Assembly: GCF_000686025.1 (NCBI RefSeq)
Contig: NZ_JMLQ01000005.1
Location: forward strand, 227,679-291,678
Reading direction: 5' to 3'
DNA from: Rhodococcus sp. UNC23MFCrub1.1
GTDB lineage: Bacteria > Actinomycetota > Actinomycetes > Mycobacteriales > Mycobacteriaceae
Length of the DNA stretch: 64,000 nt
How positions within the stretch are numbered: position 1 is the first letter of the stretch; each line of letters opens with the position of its first letter. Under the pieces are notes generated by a model that did not search any database, was not told the DNA's origin, and saw only the letters and a program-made list of their open reading frames with translations. This document shows, one piece after another, positions 62,606 through 64,000 of the stretch. The position numbers and the translations under genes were made by a program.

Positions 62606-63688
62606 ATGGCCTCGGTACATTTCGTGGAGACGACCCACCGCTACGCGGGAGCACCGACTCCCTCGGTGGACGCGCTCAGTCTGGACATCGCGGACGGCGA
62701 GTTCCTCGTGCTCGTCGGACCGTCGGGATGCGGCAAGTCGACGAGCCTGCGCATGCTCGCCGGGCTCGAGGCGATCGAGAGCGGGCGCATCGAGATCGGC
62801 GGCAAGGACGTCAGCGGGTTCGCACCCAAGGAACGTGACGTCGCGATGGTGTTCCAGAACTACGCGCTGTATCCGAACATGACGGTGGCGGAGAACATGG
62901 GATTCGCGCTGCGCAACGCGGGAATGTCGAAGGCGGACACGGCCGTCCGCGTCGAGGAGGCGGCTCGGATGCTCGAGCTCGAGCCCCTCCTCGGCCGGCG
63001 TCCGGGCAAGCTGTCCGGCGGCCAACGTCAGCGCGTGGCGATGGGGCGCGCGATCGTGCGTCGCCCCGAGGTGTTCTGCATGGACGAGCCGCTCTCCAAC
63101 CTGGACGCGAAGCTCCGGGTGAGCACGAGGTCGCAGATCGCGTCGTTGCAGCGCCGGCTCGGCACGACGACGGTGTACGTGACGCACGATCAGGTCGAGG
63201 CCATGACGATGGGGGACCGGGTCGCGGTCCTGAAGGGCGGTCTCCTGCAGCAGGTCGCGAGTCCGCGAGAGCTGTACGCGAACCCGGTCAACGACTTCGT
63301 CGCGTCGTTCATCGGCTCGCCCGCGATGAATCTGCTCGAGACGGACGTGGTGGACGGCCACGCCGTCCTGGGCGGCGCGCGCATCCCGGTGCCCGCCGCG
63401 CACAAGGGAAGGATTGTCGTCGGCGTCCGCCCCGAATCGTGGGAACTGGTGGGCGAGTCCGACACCGAGGCCGTCGAACTGACGACCGAGCTGGTCGAGG
63501 AACTGGGCGCGGAGTCGTTCGCGTACTCGGTGGGACCGGCCGACGCCGGCTGGACGGCCCGCGGTGGCCGCGTGGTGGTGCGGGTGGATCGTCGTGTCGT
63601 GGTCGGTGCGGGCGAGCGCCTGCGCGTCCGGCCGGACGCGGGTGAGGTGTATTTCTTCGATCCCGAGTCCGGCCTACGCCAGCGCTAG
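62606..63688 (+). CDS. ugpC: ABC transporter ATPase, UgpC/MsmK-like
   Basis: A 360-residue importer ATPase. Walker A is GPSGCGKS (38-45), Q-loop VFQNYALYP, signature LSGGQRQRVAMGRA, Walker B FCMDEPLSNLD, and the H-loop is VTHDQ. The C-terminal ~120 residues form the MalK-type regulatory OB domain ending VYFFDPESG. It powers UgpAE. The TAG stop lies in a CTAG that also ends the IS481-type transposase on the other strand. Confidence 0.9.
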   Translation: MASVHFVETTHRYAGAPTPSVDALSLDIADGEFLVLVGPSGCGKSTSLRMLAGLEAIESGRIEIGGKDVSGFAPKERDVAMVFQNYALYPNMTVAENMGFALRNAGMSKADTAVRVEEAARMLELEPLLGRRPGKLSGGQRQRVAMGRAIVRRPEVFCMDEPLSNLDAKLRVSTRSQIASLQRRLGTTTVYVTHDQVEAMTMGDRVAVLKGGLLQQVASPRELYANPVNDFVASFIGSPAMNLLETDVVDGHAVLGGARIPVPAAHKGRIVVGVRPESWELVGESDTEAVELTTELVEELGAESFAYSVGPADAGWTARGGRVVVRVDRRVVVGAGERLRVRPDAGEVYFFDPESGLRQR

Positions 63689-64000
63689 ATGTTCTTCGCG
63701 GGGAGGTTGTGGACGGTGAGTCGCTCGATGGGTGACTTGCCGTCGATGCCTGTGTGGGGTCGGTGGTGATTGTAGTGATGGACCCAGTCCTGGTAGGTCG
63801 CTGCGCGGGCTTCGTCGGAGAGGTAGGTGTGGGCGTAGGCCCATTCCTGGTTCAGGGTGCGGTTGAACCGTTCGACTTTGCCGTTGGTCTGCGGTCGGTA
63901 GGGGCGGGTGCGCTTGTGCACCACCGATCCGAGTGCTTCGGCGAACAGTGTTGACCGGTAACAGGATCCGTTGTCGGTGAGCACTCTGGCGATGGTGATG
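63685..64000 (-). CDS. IS481 family transposase, C-terminal part (cut by window end)
   Basis: The frame is open to base 64000, so the gene starts outside the window. Visible are the last ~104 residues of a DDE integrase core: the second Asp region VLTDNGSCYRS, then HKRTRPYRPQTNGKVERFNR with the catalytic Glu, and a C-terminal HYNHHRPHTGIDGKSP. The HKRTRPYRPQTNGKVERF block is typical of IS481 transposases. The stop is TAG in a CTAG shared with the ugpC stop, possibly donated by the target site. Confidence 0.87.
   Translation of the reverse strand, partial: ITIARVLTDNGSCYRSTLFAEALGSVVHKRTRPYRPQTNGKVERFNRTLNQEWAYAHTYLSDEARAATYQDWVHHYNHHRPHTGIDGKSPIERLTVHNLPAKNI
63690..64000. mobile_element. IS481-family insertion sequence, right end and partial transposase
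   Basis: The element probably begins at 63690 with TGTTCTTCGCGGGG, directly after GCTAGA. IS481 of Bordetella targets NCTAGN and its ends start with TG, which fits this junction. The other end lies beyond the window, so the terminal repeat and target duplication cannot be confirmed. Confidence 0.6.

Noticed and set aside
1..64000. tRNA, rRNA, riboswitch or replication origin
   Set aside because: All gaps between genes are under about 220 bases and none shows a cloverleaf, a conserved aptamer or an origin-type repeat by eye; a covariance-model search would settle this.

Overview
The window comes from a GC-rich actinobacterium of the mycolic-acid group. A Rhodococcus/Rhodococcoides-like species fits best. 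The evidence is the very high GC and frequent GTG starts with AGGAG-type ribosome sites, together with gene families typical of Mycobacteriales: the MSMEG_0565-0572-type cluster, an Rv0910-like protein, a plsB2/HAD-acyltransferase pair, an Rv1264-type adenylate cyclase, an MmpL pump, ugpAEBC, LigD, and a LigC/Prim-PolC pair. The species assignment is inference. Genes are tightly packed and no gap between genes exceeds 300 bases. I saw no rRNA, tRNA or CRISPR array.

Layout. 1-9.8 kb: oxidoreductase tail, PcaC-like decarboxylase, endonuclease IV, a drug-efflux/DUF309/aldo-keto reductase operon, a VOC protein, an AlkA-type glycosylase, an acrylyl-CoA reductase-like enzyme, RNase HI, small acidic and DUF4190-type proteins, an alpha/beta hydrolase and an Ohr/OsmC protein. 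10-20.7 kb: Lon protease with a possible HspR-type operator, an ABC exporter, a secreted lipase, three-domain LigD, an Rv0910-like protein with an SdpI-like protein, and a DUF3626/membrane-protein operon.

20.8-28.3 kb is the most distinctive part: an eight-gene Nit1C-type operon (the cluster linked to cyanide assimilation in Pseudomonas and to nitrogen starvation in mycobacterial and cyanobacterial homologues). Its order is nitB, nitD, a nitE-nitF fusion, nitC, nitG, nitH, a second nitrilase-like gene and a GT4 glycosyltransferase, with most junctions overlapping or only a few bases apart. The second nitrilase-like protein has Asp in place of the catalytic Cys and Asp in place of the catalytic Glu, so it looks like a pseudo-nitrilase.

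28.3-34.2 kb: a possible 49-residue gene, a sugar porter with a universal stress protein, and an MmpL-lipocalin operon divergent from a MarR regulator. A matching 35-bp inverted-repeat operator lies upstream of both the sugar porter and the mmpL/marR pair, which suggests one regulon. 34.2-44 kb: threonine synthase, an AbiEi/DUF559 gene bracketed by two near-identical hairpin repeats, a Nei glycosylase, a spore-photoproduct-lyase homologue, adenylate cyclase and two acyltransferases of phospholipid synthesis. 44-59 kb: secreted S1 protease, IlvD, a SigK-like sigma factor without an adjacent anti-sigma gene, LppU-like lipoprotein plus MFS pump, the LigC/Prim-PolC pair, an NhaA-DsbA fusion, Dps, a zinc-ribbon metallopeptidase, a degenerate EAL-DICT protein and an L,D-transpeptidase. 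59-64 kb: the ugpAEBC importer, followed at its last stop codon by an IS481-family element that runs off the window.
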